This document shows, one piece after another, positions 45,929 through 54,435 of a stretch of DNA of 64,000 nt (its first letter is position 1; each line of letters starts with the position of its first letter). This DNA is from Oligoflexus sp. (GTDB lineage: Bacteria > Bdellovibrionota_B > Oligoflexia > Oligoflexales > Oligoflexaceae), in assembly GCF_035712445.1 (NCBI RefSeq), contig NZ_DASTAT010000053.1:1-64000 (forward strand), in the 5' to 3' direction. A program made the translations under genes and the position numbers. The notes beneath the pieces are model-generated. The model worked only from the letters and a program-made list of their open reading frames with translations, ran no database searches and was not told the DNA's origin.

Positions 45929-46762
45929 GGCCAGTGGAATCGCTTGCGCCTTGCTCGTCTTGTTCTTCCAGATTTCCTGCCCGTGCCGATCGACGAAGAC
46001 CAGCTTCGCTTCGGATGCATCCAGACTGAGCTCCACAAAACCAATGTCGTTGGTGCGGAAGAGGCACTCCTGATCGCTGGGCATCACATGCTCGCGAATT
46101 TCCGATCCATGGCCGACGATCGCAAACTGCATGCCCTTCCACGGCGCGAAAATTTCAGCGTGATGCTCATGCCCGGCAAAGATGAAGTCCACCGGATAGC
46201 GTTCCAATAAAGGAAGAAACACGGCCTTCATCTCCTCATGATCACCCCTGAGACCTGTCGACCAAAGGTGATAGTGAAAGCATACAACTTTCCAATCGCT
46301 GGTCTCTTCCGCCAGCTCCGCTTCCAAAAACTGGAGCGCCTCCGCAGGTTGGGGAAATTCACTGCCAGCCGCGGTGACATTCAGCACAATAATTTTCACA
46401 AACCTGTCGCGGATGACATAGTTTGCGGCAGGCAGCACCCAACCGCCTTGACCGCGAGCCAGCGCATTCACCCGCTGACTATACTGAAGCTGTTCGCTGA
46501 TGCGATCCTCGTCCATATCGTGATTGCCGGGCGTTTGAAAGAACGGCACACCGGCCTGAATCAATTCCGCAAAAGGCTCTTCAAAAATACGCTGCATCAG
46601 CTCCGGGGTCGTTGGGTCGTATTGATTGTCGCCGGTCGATAGCGCAAAGCGAAAGGGATTCAAAGCATGCCGTCGCGCCATGATGCGACCCAGGGCAAAC
46701 TGTTCGGAATTGCCACGGCCGGCATCTCCATAAATGGCAATATGAGTCAGGGCATTCTGCAT
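45857..46762 (-). CDS. Calcineurin-like metallophosphatase (purple-acid-phosphatase type)
   Basis: 301 aa. AAGGAAG precedes ATG 46762. All dinuclear metal-site motifs are present in order: GDAGRG (about 12-17), GDNQYD (about 44-49), GNHD (about 79-82), VVCFHYHLWSTG, and FAGHEHH (about 195-201). No signal peptide, so cytosolic unless exported otherwise. The substrate (phosphoester) is unknown. The last ~24 codons overlap the Gly/Cys-tail codons of the convergent gene and read as Ala/Thr-rich (APAAPAARAAAAGTTTVARV), which looks like read-through into the other gene rather than a folded element. Confidence 0.9.
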   Translation of the reverse strand: MQNALTHIAIYGDAGRGNSEQFALGRIMARRHALNPFRFALSTGDNQYDPTTPELMQRIFEEPFAELIQAGVPFFQTPGNHDMDEDRISEQLQYSQRVNALARGQGGWVLPAANYVIRDRFVKIIVLNVTAAGSEFPQPAEALQFLEAELAEETSDWKVVCFHYHLWSTGLRGDHEEMKAVFLPLLERYPVDFIFAGHEHHAEIFAPWKGMQFAIVGHGSEIREHVMPSDQECLFRTNDIGFVELSLDASEAKLVFVDRHGQEIWKNKTSKAQAIPLASIAPAAPAARAAAAGTTTVARVS

Positions 46763-46920
46763 GCGATTCTTCCTTGGTGGGTGAGTAAAAACTTTACTGC
46801 GTCGGGGATGATGTTCGCAACGGAAAAGCCATGCGAAAACACCGGCCCCATGCTGCCTCTATTGTCAGCCTGGACCAATCCTGCGATAGTCGTCGGAACG
46901 TGCACACGTGGAGGACGATC

Positions 46921-47607
46921 ATGACAGGAACCAGCAGCAAATGGCCGATTCAGCATCCCGACCGCATTCAGCTCTATGGACTGCCGACGCCGAATGGGCA
47001 GAAGGTCAGTATCGCTTTGGAAGAGCTGGAAATTCCCTATGAAGCGCATCGGGTTGATATCAGCAAGGGCGATCAGTTTTTACCTGAATATATCCGCCTC
47101 AGCCCCAACTCCAAGATTCCGGCGATCGTCGATCCCAAGGGGCCCGATGGCCGCCCGCTGACTCTCATGGAATCGGGTGCCATCCTTCTTTATCTTTCTG
47201 AGAAGGCCGGACGCCTGATGCCGACCCGGGCCCATGAGCGATTTGAAGCCCTGCAGTGGCTCTTCTTCCAGGTCGGACATATCGGTCCGATGTTTGGGCA
47301 GTTCGGGCACTTTTTTGTGTATGCGAAGGAGCAGTGCGATCATCCCTATCCGGTGGAACGCTATAGAAAGGAAACGCGGCGTCTTTTGAAGGTGCTCGAC
47401 GATCGCCTCGCCGAGGTTCCCTACATCGCCGGTTCGGACTTCACCATCGTGGATATTGCTCACTACCCCTGGGTGGATTGTCTGGATGCTTTTTACAAAG
47501 CGGCCGACGCCCTTCAGCTCGCGGAGTTTACGCGGGTGAAAGACTGGCTCAATCGCTGCAAAAGTCGCCCCGCCTATGCCCGCGGAGCGCAGGTCTGCGA
47601 GGCTTAA
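46921..47607 (+). CDS. Glutathione S-transferase (YghU/YfcG-like)
   Basis: 228 aa. GGAGG lies six bases before ATG 46921. The N-terminal thioredoxin-like domain begins IQLYGLPTPNGQKVSIALEE, where TPNGxK is the YfcG/YghU-type active-site segment. It contains SPNSKIPAIVDP (cis-Pro) and MESGAILLYLSEKAG (gamma-glutamyl site). The all-helical C-terminal domain has FFQVGHIGPMFGQFGHFFVY and the GST folding motif GSDFTIVDIAHYPWV. This branch often acts as a glutathionyl disulphide reductase. Its stop overlaps the stop of the convergent gene in TTAA. Confidence 0.93.
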   Translation: MTGTSSKWPIQHPDRIQLYGLPTPNGQKVSIALEELEIPYEAHRVDISKGDQFLPEYIRLSPNSKIPAIVDPKGPDGRPLTLMESGAILLYLSEKAGRLMPTRAHERFEALQWLFFQVGHIGPMFGQFGHFFVYAKEQCDHPYPVERYRKETRRLLKVLDDRLAEVPYIAGSDFTIVDIAHYPWVDCLDAFYKAADALQLAEFTRVKDWLNRCKSRPAYARGAQVCEA

Positions 47608-48344
47608 GTCGCTGTGCAGTTTTCAAATTCCAGACGGACGCTCGCCCGTTTGGGAGCTTGAAAACTCGCCGACACCTGGCTCGCCTTGTTGGTCTTCTTC
47701 GCATACATGGTAAAGTCGTAGAAGAGCACCTGATCGGTCCCGCAGCTGGATTTTCCATCGCTGCGGACTGCAGTCAGATCCTTGGCCAGGTTCACATCAA
47801 CGACAGTCTTCTTGATTTCAGTCTGTTCGTCATAGTCAAGTTTCCGCTCATCACTGCCGAACTGTCCAAAGCGCAGCTCATTAAAAACCATCAGGCTCGC
47901 GCCCTTGTCTTTTTGCAGCTCCAGCTTCACATTCCCCTCGATTTTCTTGACCCTGCGTCCCGGTTGACCACGGATGGCAAAGCGCAGCGCGCATTCCGAG
48001 TAAAACTCCAGCGCATTGTCCTTGTCCACCTGCTTGCCACTCTTCAGGCTGTAATCGGGGAAGACGAGGTCAAAGGTCAGATTCGGAGTCTTCACGGCAT
48101 TTTTCGGATGGATATTGAAGATCACATTCCTATCCTTGCTCGCCATCTCTTCCACGGAACGGCATCCTGATCCGAAGGCGGCCCACTTCACAACGGCCAC
48201 CTGAGATTCGTTACCACCATTCGATAGCATGATCGGATTCAACGTCTGTCCCGCGTTGGGCTCTGCAGGTGCGGAAGCCGAAATGTTCGCGGTGGCCAGA
48301 AGACTCCAAAGCAGGGAGCGAACGGTACAGTTCATTCGTATCAT
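47604..48344 (-). CDS. Secreted DUF4360-like protein 1
   Basis: 246 aa with signal peptide (MNCTVRSLLWSLLATANISA). GAGGG precedes ATG 48344. The mature region contains GSGCRSVEEM, LTFDLVFPDYSL and YSECALRFAIRGQ, echoing the DUF4360 pattern GxGC...LxFxxF...NCxL. The central portion is longer and more basic than in the two proteins encoded just upstream on the other strand. Function unknown. The 100-base divergent gap with 48445 suggests shared control of the three genes. Confidence 0.6.
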   Translation of the reverse strand: MIRMNCTVRSLLWSLLATANISASAPAEPNAGQTLNPIMLSNGGNESQVAVVKWAAFGSGCRSVEEMASKDRNVIFNIHPKNAVKTPNLTFDLVFPDYSLKSGKQVDKDNALEFYSECALRFAIRGQPGRRVKKIEGNVKLELQKDKGASLMVFNELRFGQFGSDERKLDYDEQTEIKKTVVDVNLAKDLTAVRSDGKSSCGTDQVLFYDFTMYAKKTNKASQVSASFQAPKRASVRLEFENCTAT

Positions 48345-48444
48345 CGGAATCCCTCACTTAGTAAAATCGCTTGTAAAATAATCCAATGGCACCAAAGTTG
48401 AAACACATAATTCCGATCAGTTTCCTTATGAAGAAAGGTTCTCC

Positions 48445-49080
48445 ATGAAACAGCTGATAAAAGATCTCAGAATCATATCGGTGCTGTCCTGCATGAGCTT
48501 CGGCGCTCCAGCCTGGAGCCAGACCGTGGAGTGGATGAATGGGAGTGTGCAGGGTAATGGATGTAGAACAGACGACACGGGCATCTTCATCTTCGGTGAT
48601 GAGATATCCTACGTATTTTCCAGCCTGGGTATCAATTTGAGTGATGCCGGCGGTGGCCCCAAGGCCATGAATAAATTCTGCAACGTGTCTGCTGATGCAC
48701 GCGTGGATCAGGGGAATTATGTGACGGATTTTCAGCAGGTCCTGACCTACGGCGGCATCAAAACGCAATGGGGCAGCCAGGCTTCGATCATGTCTTTCGC
48801 GCAATTTTATGGGCATCAGATCAAGCCCTTCAAGGTTATGCTCCGCAATGGAATGGAGTTCAACCGGCCTCTTGTGAGCGAAACCCTGAGTGATAAGGAA
48901 ACGTCCGTCGCCAAAGCGAATTGGTGGTGTAAACCCAACCGTAATCCGAAAGGACATTTGAAAGGAAGGATAGCGGTGAACGGTCAGCTGGTGAGTGGGG
49001 GAGAAGGCAGCGTGGCCCTGAGCGCGCAAACTTTCGATATCAAATATGCGGCTTCGATTCGTTGGGCCCCATGTCCTTGA
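48445..49080 (+). CDS. Secreted DUF4360-like protein 2
   Basis: 211 aa, signal peptide (IISVLSCMSFGAPAWSQ). AAAGG before ATG 48445. Landmarks are VQGNGCRTDD, ISYVFSSLGINLSD, NKFCNVSADARV and a conserved C-terminal block WWCKPNRNPKGHLKGRIAVN. It is a tandem duplicate of the next gene: both keep the YxxGIK, NPNRNP/KPNRNP and RIAVNGQ segments and the W(A/R)PC end. The cysteines are conserved and probably form disulphides. Function unknown. Confidence 0.7.
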   Translation: MKQLIKDLRIISVLSCMSFGAPAWSQTVEWMNGSVQGNGCRTDDTGIFIFGDEISYVFSSLGINLSDAGGGPKAMNKFCNVSADARVDQGNYVTDFQQVLTYGGIKTQWGSQASIMSFAQFYGHQIKPFKVMLRNGMEFNRPLVSETLSDKETSVAKANWWCKPNRNPKGHLKGRIAVNGQLVSGGEGSVALSAQTFDIKYAASIRWAPCP

Positions 49081-49212
49081 CGCGAAGCTTCGCATTAAAA
49101 TGCAGGTAAATTTCCGCATGCGGCGGAGCTGAAGAATTCATTGACAGAAAAAAGTTTCAGTCATAGGGTTTCCTCATGAGAAGATCGTCATTCCAGAATG
49201 CATTGAGTCTAA

Positions 49213-49247
49213 TATTAAAGGCGCTGCTTTCCAGCAAAGCTTTAATC
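49213..49247. repeat. Nested inverted repeat upstream of DUF4360-like protein 3
   Basis: ATTAAAG at the left and CTTTAAT at the right enclose GCTTT-CCAGC-AAAGC; outer and inner stems overlap by one base, so they are alternative folds. It lies 20-55 bases before the start codon. It may be an operator or mRNA element. Confidence 0.4.
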
Positions 49248-49267
49248 TTATGAAAGGACTCATTATC

Positions 49268-49894
49268 ATGAAAAAACTCATCTGTGGACCTATGCTCGTC
49301 GGTGGACTTCTGGCTCTCTCCCAGCTGGGATATGGCGACACTGTGAAGTGGACTCCGACGACGCCGGCCGGGAGTGGTTGCAACTCCAGCAACACTCAAG
49401 TGTTTGTGTTCGGTGATACGGTAAGCTGGGTGTTTGACAGTCTGGGAGTCGATCTTACTGCTGGCTTCCCTCCCGGATCGTCCAACAAATACTGTGCGAT
49501 CCGCGCAGGGGCTGAAGTCGCCCAAGGTATTTACCTGGCTGAGCTGAAGCAATCTCTGACCTTCGGCGGCATCAAGTCGAAAGACGGCAGCCGCGGGGCG
49601 ATCACGACCAACAGCACCTTCTTCGGTTACAGCGTCTCGCCCTTCCAGATCACTCTGCCTGAAGGCATGGACTTTAACCAGGCTTTGGTGACCCGGGACC
49701 GCGTGGATAACTTCGCGGTGATCGCACCACCCAATTACTGGTGTAATCCCAACCGCAATCCTCGTGGCCTCTTCACCTCGCGCATTGCTGTGAACGGTCA
49801 GGTGACCCGTCCAGGCGCCAGCATCAGCATCAGCGCCCAGCAGTTTGATGTGAAGTTCGAAGCCACCTTCGGCTGGAGACCATGCGGCGTCTAA
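49268..49894 (+). CDS. Secreted DUF4360-like protein 3
   Basis: 208 aa. ATG 49268 is preferred because AAAGGA lies nine bases before it; ATG 49250 has no ribosome site. Signal peptide (KKLICGPMLVGGLLALSQLG). The mature part GSGCNSSNTQVFVFGDTVSW, CAIRAGAEVAQG and YWCNPNRNPRGLFTSRIAVN is colinear with the preceding gene product. An ending WRPCGV also matches. Compared with protein 2 the paralog is well diverged, so the duplication is not recent. Confidence 0.72.
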   Translation: MKKLICGPMLVGGLLALSQLGYGDTVKWTPTTPAGSGCNSSNTQVFVFGDTVSWVFDSLGVDLTAGFPPGSSNKYCAIRAGAEVAQGIYLAELKQSLTFGGIKSKDGSRGAITTNSTFFGYSVSPFQITLPEGMDFNQALVTRDRVDNFAVIAPPNYWCNPNRNPRGLFTSRIAVNGQVTRPGASISISAQQFDVKFEATFGWRPCGV

Positions 49895-49902
49895 CGCCGG
49901 CA

Positions 49903-49950
49903 ATATCTGCCTCTCGCGGCATCGACCCCAAAGGCCGATGCGGCAGATAT
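49903..49950 (+). promoter_or_regulatory. Hairpin occluding the start codon of the cyclase gene
   Basis: ATATCTGCC (49903-49911) pairs with GGCAGATAT (49942-49950), and inside it GCATCG (49919-49924) pairs with CGATGC (49936-49941), leaving an 11-base loop and a 7-base bulge. Two bases of the ATG (49949-49951) are in the right arm, and there is no Shine-Dalgarno sequence. Confidence 0.5.
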
Positions 49951-51913
49951 GGTGAAGTCTCTCTTTATTCTTATCCTCCTTGGGTTCTGGCGAACAGCTC
50001 TCGCCAGTCCCGGGCCTATTTTTGAAATCCAGGACACCATGGACGGGCCGGCCTTGGGCCCGTTTGTGGAGTACCTGGTGGATGCCCAAAGGCAGTATGA
50101 TGCGTCCAGCATAAGCGCAGCGCCCGATGCTGCCTGGCGGAGGCTCGCTCAACCCTTTCGTAATTTCGGGCACCTTCATGCCCCGCTCTGGCTCCGCTTC
50201 CAGGTGCTGAATCCGAGTGATCACGCCCGGACCGTTTACTTTGAAAATAATTATGCCCTGACTGATCGCATCACCCTCATCGCCGCGGAAAGCGCAGGCG
50301 GATGGATGCAGACTCTGGGGGATAAGGTCCCCCGTGCCGACCGCAACCTCCGCTATCGCCATCCTGTCTTCAGCAGCAACCTTCCGCCTGGCGTGCATCT
50401 CTTCCATATAAAAATGGAGACCACCGAACTCGTCAGCGTGGCTTTCAAGGTCTGGGACCCCACCTCGTTCAATAGCATGATGAACCTCGAATCCCTTTTG
50501 ATCGGACTTTTGTTTGGCATCACGGTGGCCTTGCTTTGCTATAACCTGATCCTCTTTTTGTCGACCCGCATTGCTCTTCTCGCGCCCTATTGCTTCTATG
50601 TCTTCTTCTTTATCCTGACAGAATTTTGTCTGATCGGTATCTCGCAGCTGGTGATTACCGATCCAGCGCTCAGCCGTTGGCTGGCGAACGCGGGATTCCG
50701 CCTTTTTCTGACGCTTGGTATCCTGGCGGCGCTGACGTTCATGCGAATGTTTCTCAATCTCAGGGCTCACGGACCACGTCTTGATAAAGTCACGAAGGGT
50801 CTCAAGATCGCGCTTGCCTTCCTCCTCGTCTATCACCTTGCAGGGGGAGCGGAAGCCAATCTGCTTATATCGGCGGCTCTTGCGCTCTGCTCCCTTCATT
50901 TTATCGTCTGCACTGTTCTGGTCGTGCGCGACGGCTATAAGCCGGCACGCATCCTGCTTCTGGCCTGGATGCTGATCATCAGCGGTTCGGGTGTCGCGAG
51001 TCTTGCCGATCTTGGTTTGCTCGATCTTGATATGGGCCGAACCCTGACGCTGCATTTTGCGGCCGGCTGTGTGGAAATGATACTGCTCTCACTGGCCATC
51101 GGCGAATGGTGGCGCGAGGAGAGGCAGCGGCGCCGTCAGGAAGCGACCCAGGCGGAAGCGGTTCGGGTGGCGATTCAGGCTCGGCAGGATCATGCCTTCG
51201 ATCAGCTGAAAAAAATCATCTATCCCCATCAGCTGGAGCAGATCATGGATGGGGAGCAGCTGGAAAAGACCATGCCCGTAGGCAAGGGCACGGCCGCGGT
51301 CATTGCCTTTGATATCGTGTCGAGCTCCCAGGCTGATCACGACACGATGCAGGAATTTTTACGTCAGCTCTTCGCCCAATGCCACGCGAGCATGATGAAG
51401 GGCTATCAGCCGCATACTCTGGAGGCGCCTGCGTACCGTATCAAGGAAACCGGCGACGGCTTTCTCTGTTCAGTCGGCTATCCCTTCCATACAGCGGGCG
51501 GTCAATCCGTTTCCGAGGTCGCGGTGGGCCTGGCTCAGGAATTCGTGCGGATTTTCCATAAGGTCCTGGCGGGCTTTCCCGACCTGCGACGCTTAACATG
51601 CTGCTGCGGTATTGCTTTGGATCGCGTGGAAAGTTTCTTTCCCAAGGAAGGTGTTCAGGTCTATGACCTTTATGGTCGAGCCATCGTCCTGGCCACCCGC
51701 TATGAAGCCCTGCGGAAGGAAATCAGGGTCTTCACCACCGAGGCCAGCACCATCATCCTCCAGGAACGCGTTCATCAGAGCCTTTCGGAGCCCATGCGTT
51801 CCCGCTTTGAACTGATGAATCTGCAGGCGCTCGGGGTCAAGGTGCGGGACGATAGCGAGGCCACGACCTGCTTCGTTCAAATCATCCCGACACCGGATGA
51901 AGCCGCGGCCTAG
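49949..51913 (+). CDS. 7TMR-DISM receptor with class III nucleotide cyclase domain
   Basis: 654 aa. Signal peptide, then a periplasmic 7TMR-DISM extracellular domain (about 25-175; LHAPLWLRFQVLNPSDHART), seven transmembrane helices (about 185-390), a coiled linker, and a C-terminal cyclase homology domain (about 450-620). Metal-binding Asp455 is in AAVIAFDIVSSSQ and Asp503 in YRIKETGDGFLCS, with Lys499 in the base-recognition position. The segment YGRAIVLATRYEAL keeps Arg584 but has Val580 where the transition-state Asn normally is (N-x3-R). Activity may thus be reduced, altered or lost. A ligand-sensing cAMP/cGMP receptor is the simplest reading. The stop overlaps the convergent gene in CTAG. 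Confidence 0.88.
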   Translation: MVKSLFILILLGFWRTALASPGPIFEIQDTMDGPALGPFVEYLVDAQRQYDASSISAAPDAAWRRLAQPFRNFGHLHAPLWLRFQVLNPSDHARTVYFENNYALTDRITLIAAESAGGWMQTLGDKVPRADRNLRYRHPVFSSNLPPGVHLFHIKMETTELVSVAFKVWDPTSFNSMMNLESLLIGLLFGITVALLCYNLILFLSTRIALLAPYCFYVFFFILTEFCLIGISQLVITDPALSRWLANAGFRLFLTLGILAALTFMRMFLNLRAHGPRLDKVTKGLKIALAFLLVYHLAGGAEANLLISAALALCSLHFIVCTVLVVRDGYKPARILLLAWMLIISGSGVASLADLGLLDLDMGRTLTLHFAAGCVEMILLSLAIGEWWREERQRRRQEATQAEAVRVAIQARQDHAFDQLKKIIYPHQLEQIMDGEQLEKTMPVGKGTAAVIAFDIVSSSQADHDTMQEFLRQLFAQCHASMMKGYQPHTLEAPAYRIKETGDGFLCSVGYPFHTAGGQSVSEVAVGLAQEFVRIFHKVLAGFPDLRRLTCCCGIALDRVESFFPKEGVQVYDLYGRAIVLATRYEALRKEIRVFTTEASTIILQERVHQSLSEPMRSRFELMNLQALGVKVRDDSEATTCFVQIIPTPDEAAA

Positions 51914-52557
51914 TCAAGGCTGATCGCTTCATAGAGAGCGACGACGCGATAGATGGTTTCATAGCCACCCGGATACTTCACCGTGCCCTTCACAAAAGTT
52001 CCCGCTTCAATAACGTCAGGTGATAAGGCCATCTTCTGGAGCATGGCTGTCGTCAGCGAGGCTTCAAAACCAACAAATTCAAAGCGATCAAATTCCCGAA
52101 TCACGTCCTGATTCAATCTCTGGGCCAGAATATTGGGACAGGGCGCGACCAAACAGTTATGCGGGGGCACGCGAGGCCTGCTGATCGAAAACGCCAGAGC
52201 GGGGGACGCAGGGGGTGAAACTTTCGTCTGATAAAGAGCCGTGATCTGAAGCTTCGATGTATGAAACTGGGGCTCAGGAGGTGTCAGCTGACCCTGCACG
52301 AGAAGCCGCGGCAGATCCTGATCATCGGGAAAAGGCGCGTCTTCCCCCCCATTCGGAAAACTGAGGCCGCTGACATAAAGAGTCTGCCCGGTTCCATTCA
52401 CAGGCGTGAACCAATAGCCGCCGCAGAGGGGGCTCGGGCATTTTCGAATATCCCGCTCCAATGTTCCATAAAGATCCTTGCTGATGGGATGGGCCCCCAA
52501 GGCGCTCAGTGTACTGAAAAGAAAAATTGCGATGGAAAATCCAAGATTGCGAAGCAT
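51910..52557 (-). CDS. Exported DUF6748-like protein
   Basis: 215 aa, signal peptide (NLGFSIAIFLFSTLSALG); GGAGG precedes ATG 52557. The motif RKCPSPLCGGYWFTPVNGTG (C-P-S-P-x-C-G-G) is the diagnostic feature I associate with DUF6748. Later cysteines are in HNCLVAPCPNI. The C-terminal portion FVKGTVKYPGGYETIYRVVA looks like a beta-hairpin ending. Function unknown. Adjacent genes upstream on the same strand also encode exported Cys-containing proteins. Confidence 0.65.
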   Translation of the reverse strand: MLRNLGFSIAIFLFSTLSALGAHPISKDLYGTLERDIRKCPSPLCGGYWFTPVNGTGQTLYVSGLSFPNGGEDAPFPDDQDLPRLLVQGQLTPPEPQFHTSKLQITALYQTKVSPPASPALAFSISRPRVPPHNCLVAPCPNILAQRLNQDVIREFDRFEFVGFEASLTTAMLQKMALSPDVIEAGTFVKGTVKYPGGYETIYRVVALYEAISLD

Positions 52558-52580
52558 GGTGTCCTCCGGTTGAAAGTCTA

Positions 52581-53168
52581 TTAAAAGTTACAGACCTGGT
52601 TATAGGATTCCTGGAAGAAAGAGCTGACCGTAGGGCCATAGACCGCCTTCATTGCATTCCAGCAGGCATCACGCGCGGCCTGGGGATTGCTGCTCGCCCC
52701 ACAGACAAAGGCATCGAGACGGGCAAAGGTCCGCTGCCCCACCGGGCGCGCTGCGGCGGGGCCCAGATCCCGTTCCAGCTGCTTGACCGTGCCACCGACG
52801 AGCCGTCCCAAATACTCAGGCTTCAGACAATTGAATTCCGCCACGCCCTGGCTGGCGCAGCCCTGGAATTTTTCGCGAATGACGTCGATCAGCGAGGCAT
52901 AAAAGCTGCTGTGCGCACAGGCCTTATGCTCCCCCGATTCCATCACGTTCAAGAGAAAGCGCTCGTTCAAATCGCTGAGTTTGGTGAGGACCCACTCCTG
53001 GCGCGACGCATCGCAGCGAATACCATCCAGCGCCGCACGTCCGAACTGATTGGCCTGATTGAAAGCATAATTTTCCGCATCCTTGCAGCTGGCGAAAAGC
53101 CCCTGAGCCGAGGCCGCAGGGGCCATTGAAACAATGGCCATCAAAAGTCCACTCATGAGAAGCTTCAT
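52581..53168 (-). CDS. Exported Cys-rich protein
   Basis: 195 aa. ATG 53168 has AAGGA upstream and starts a signal peptide (LLMSGLLMAIVSMAPAASA); the frame is open back to 53258. Ten or so cysteines are spread over a helical mature protein: FASCKDAENYAFNQANQFGR, GIRCDASRQE, HKACAHSSFY, FQGCASQG, EFNCLKPEY, FVCGASSN, RDACWNAM, QVCNF. The even spacing suggests several disulphides. No family recognised. It is probably in one transcription unit with the two upstream genes. Confidence 0.75.
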   Translation of the reverse strand: MKLLMSGLLMAIVSMAPAASAQGLFASCKDAENYAFNQANQFGRAALDGIRCDASRQEWVLTKLSDLNERFLLNVMESGEHKACAHSSFYASLIDVIREKFQGCASQGVAEFNCLKPEYLGRLVGGTVKQLERDLGPAAARPVGQRTFARLDAFVCGASSNPQAARDACWNAMKAVYGPTVSSFFQESYNQVCNF

Positions 53169-53202
53169 CGGGATGTTTCCTTGTGCAGTAAGGGTTGCAT
53201 CA

Positions 53203-53769
53203 TTAGGGGCCGGAAAGACTGCAGAAGCGATCCCGGCTCCTGATAAAATTGGGATCATTCAGAAAGGAGGCACAGATCTGACCCGCTTCCTGATTGAAAT
53301 AGGCCTGGCAGTTGCCTCCGAACTGAACATCGCAGCTGTTTTGCAAGGCGACGTCCAGATCCGTGGGATCATCCCAGGTGCCGAAGTCCAGAGCCATATC
53401 GCAGAAAAACCGTGCTCCCAATACGCCGATCAACCGGCCGTTATAAAGGCAGCCGCGACTGCAGAGCTGATTCATATTCTTGAATTTGCGAAAGATCCCG
53501 AAGGCCAGTCCCGCTTTTTTGCAGCGGTCGCGCTCTTTGGTCTTCAAGGCCTTTTCTATACTCTTTTCCAACTTTTTGATAACTTTTTCATGATTCGCGC
53601 AGTCTTCCAAAAGACTCGATCCCACCTTCCCGATGATGTCCTCACCCTCCTGGGCCGCCTCCTCAAAGGTGCGCGCCTGGATGCCCTCCTGACAGGAAAA
53701 GCTGAAGGCAGGAAGACTCTGATGCAGCATGATCAGAATAATGACCCAGGAGAATGAGTGTATTCGCAT
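53203..53769 (-). CDS. Exported Cys-rich protein, paralog of 53782-54435
   Basis: 188 aa, signal peptide (WVIILIMLHQSLPAFSFS), AAAGGA before ATG 53769. It shares a pattern with the neighbouring gene product: C...GLAFGIF...LCSRGCLYNGRLIGVLGARF, FCDMALDF, then SCDVQFGGNCQAYFNQEAGQ and a C-terminal Cys. The N-terminal ~80 residues are a basic helix (KVIKKLEKSIEKALKTKERD). The two proteins are clearly related but diverged. Secreted or periplasmic; function unknown. Confidence 0.75.
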   Translation of the reverse strand: MRIHSFSWVIILIMLHQSLPAFSFSCQEGIQARTFEEAAQEGEDIIGKVGSSLLEDCANHEKVIKKLEKSIEKALKTKERDRCKKAGLAFGIFRKFKNMNQLCSRGCLYNGRLIGVLGARFFCDMALDFGTWDDPTDLDVALQNSCDVQFGGNCQAYFNQEAGQICASFLNDPNFIRSRDRFCSLSGP

Positions 53770-53781
53770 AAGGTTTTTCCT

Positions 53782-54435
53782 TTAGAGAACGGCTGACTTC
53801 AAATAAAAGGGCGGTGGCAATTCACAGGAAAGGCCGCGGGTCCGAAGGTAAGCGGAATCCTGCGCGAAATCAATATAGGGCTTACATGAAAGCGTGGTGA
53901 TGGGTTGCACGAATTGATCCGCCTCGACATTGAATCTGATGTCGCACGATGTGGTGAAGGAATAATCACAGCTTGTGAATACGTTCCGAGGAACCCAGTT
54001 CGGATCAGCGGGATAGCCATCAAAAGTAATGGCGAAGTCGCAGTAGAATTTCGCCGAAAGTTCGCCGATGAGTTCTCCGTTGAAGGTGCACTCGAAGTCG
54101 CACTTGCTGTTGATGGCGAGCAGGGCCTCATAAGTTCCGTAAGCCAAACCCGAATGCCGACAGGCGACAAAGTCGGTGGCGTTGGCCGGCAGAGTCAGGC
54201 GCTGGATATTGGTCGTGACATCGCTCGCGAACTGATCATTGCGCTGGCAGCGCTGCAGATCATCCGTCCCCAGTTTCAGGAAGAGTTGATTGATAAGGTT
54301 TTTGCCTTGATTGTAGCCTTGATCGAAGGACTGCTTATTGAATCCCGTGGTGCAGGCCGCAGGACGATCGACCGCCAGAAGGGGGAAAGCCATCGTCATG
54401 GGAAGGATGAACAGCGCGCGATGAAATCTGAGCAT
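53782..54435 (-). CDS. Exported Cys-rich protein, paralog of 53203-53769
   Basis: 217 aa. ATG 54435 follows AAGGAG; the frame opens at 54471. Signal peptide (RALFILPMTMAFPLLAV). Conserved with its neighbour: CRHSGLAYGTYEALLAIN, SKCDFECTFNGELIGELSAK, FYCDFAITF, SCDIRFNVEADQF, and the terminal Cys. NGxLIGxLxAxFxCDxAxxF is a compact signature for this family. The genes are 12 bases apart, so they are co-transcribed. Function unknown. Confidence 0.75.
   Translation of the reverse strand: MLRFHRALFILPMTMAFPLLAVDRPAACTTGFNKQSFDQGYNQGKNLINQLFLKLGTDDLQRCQRNDQFASDVTTNIQRLTLPANATDFVACRHSGLAYGTYEALLAINSKCDFECTFNGELIGELSAKFYCDFAITFDGYPADPNWVPRNVFTSCDYSFTTSCDIRFNVEADQFVQPITTLSCKPYIDFAQDSAYLRTRGLSCELPPPFYLKSAVL

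Noticed and set aside
49157..51055. 632-codon minus-strand frame across a DUF4360-like gene and the cyclase
   Set aside because: Spans two real genes on the other strand; His/Arg/Gln-rich composition typical of antisense frames in GC-rich DNA.
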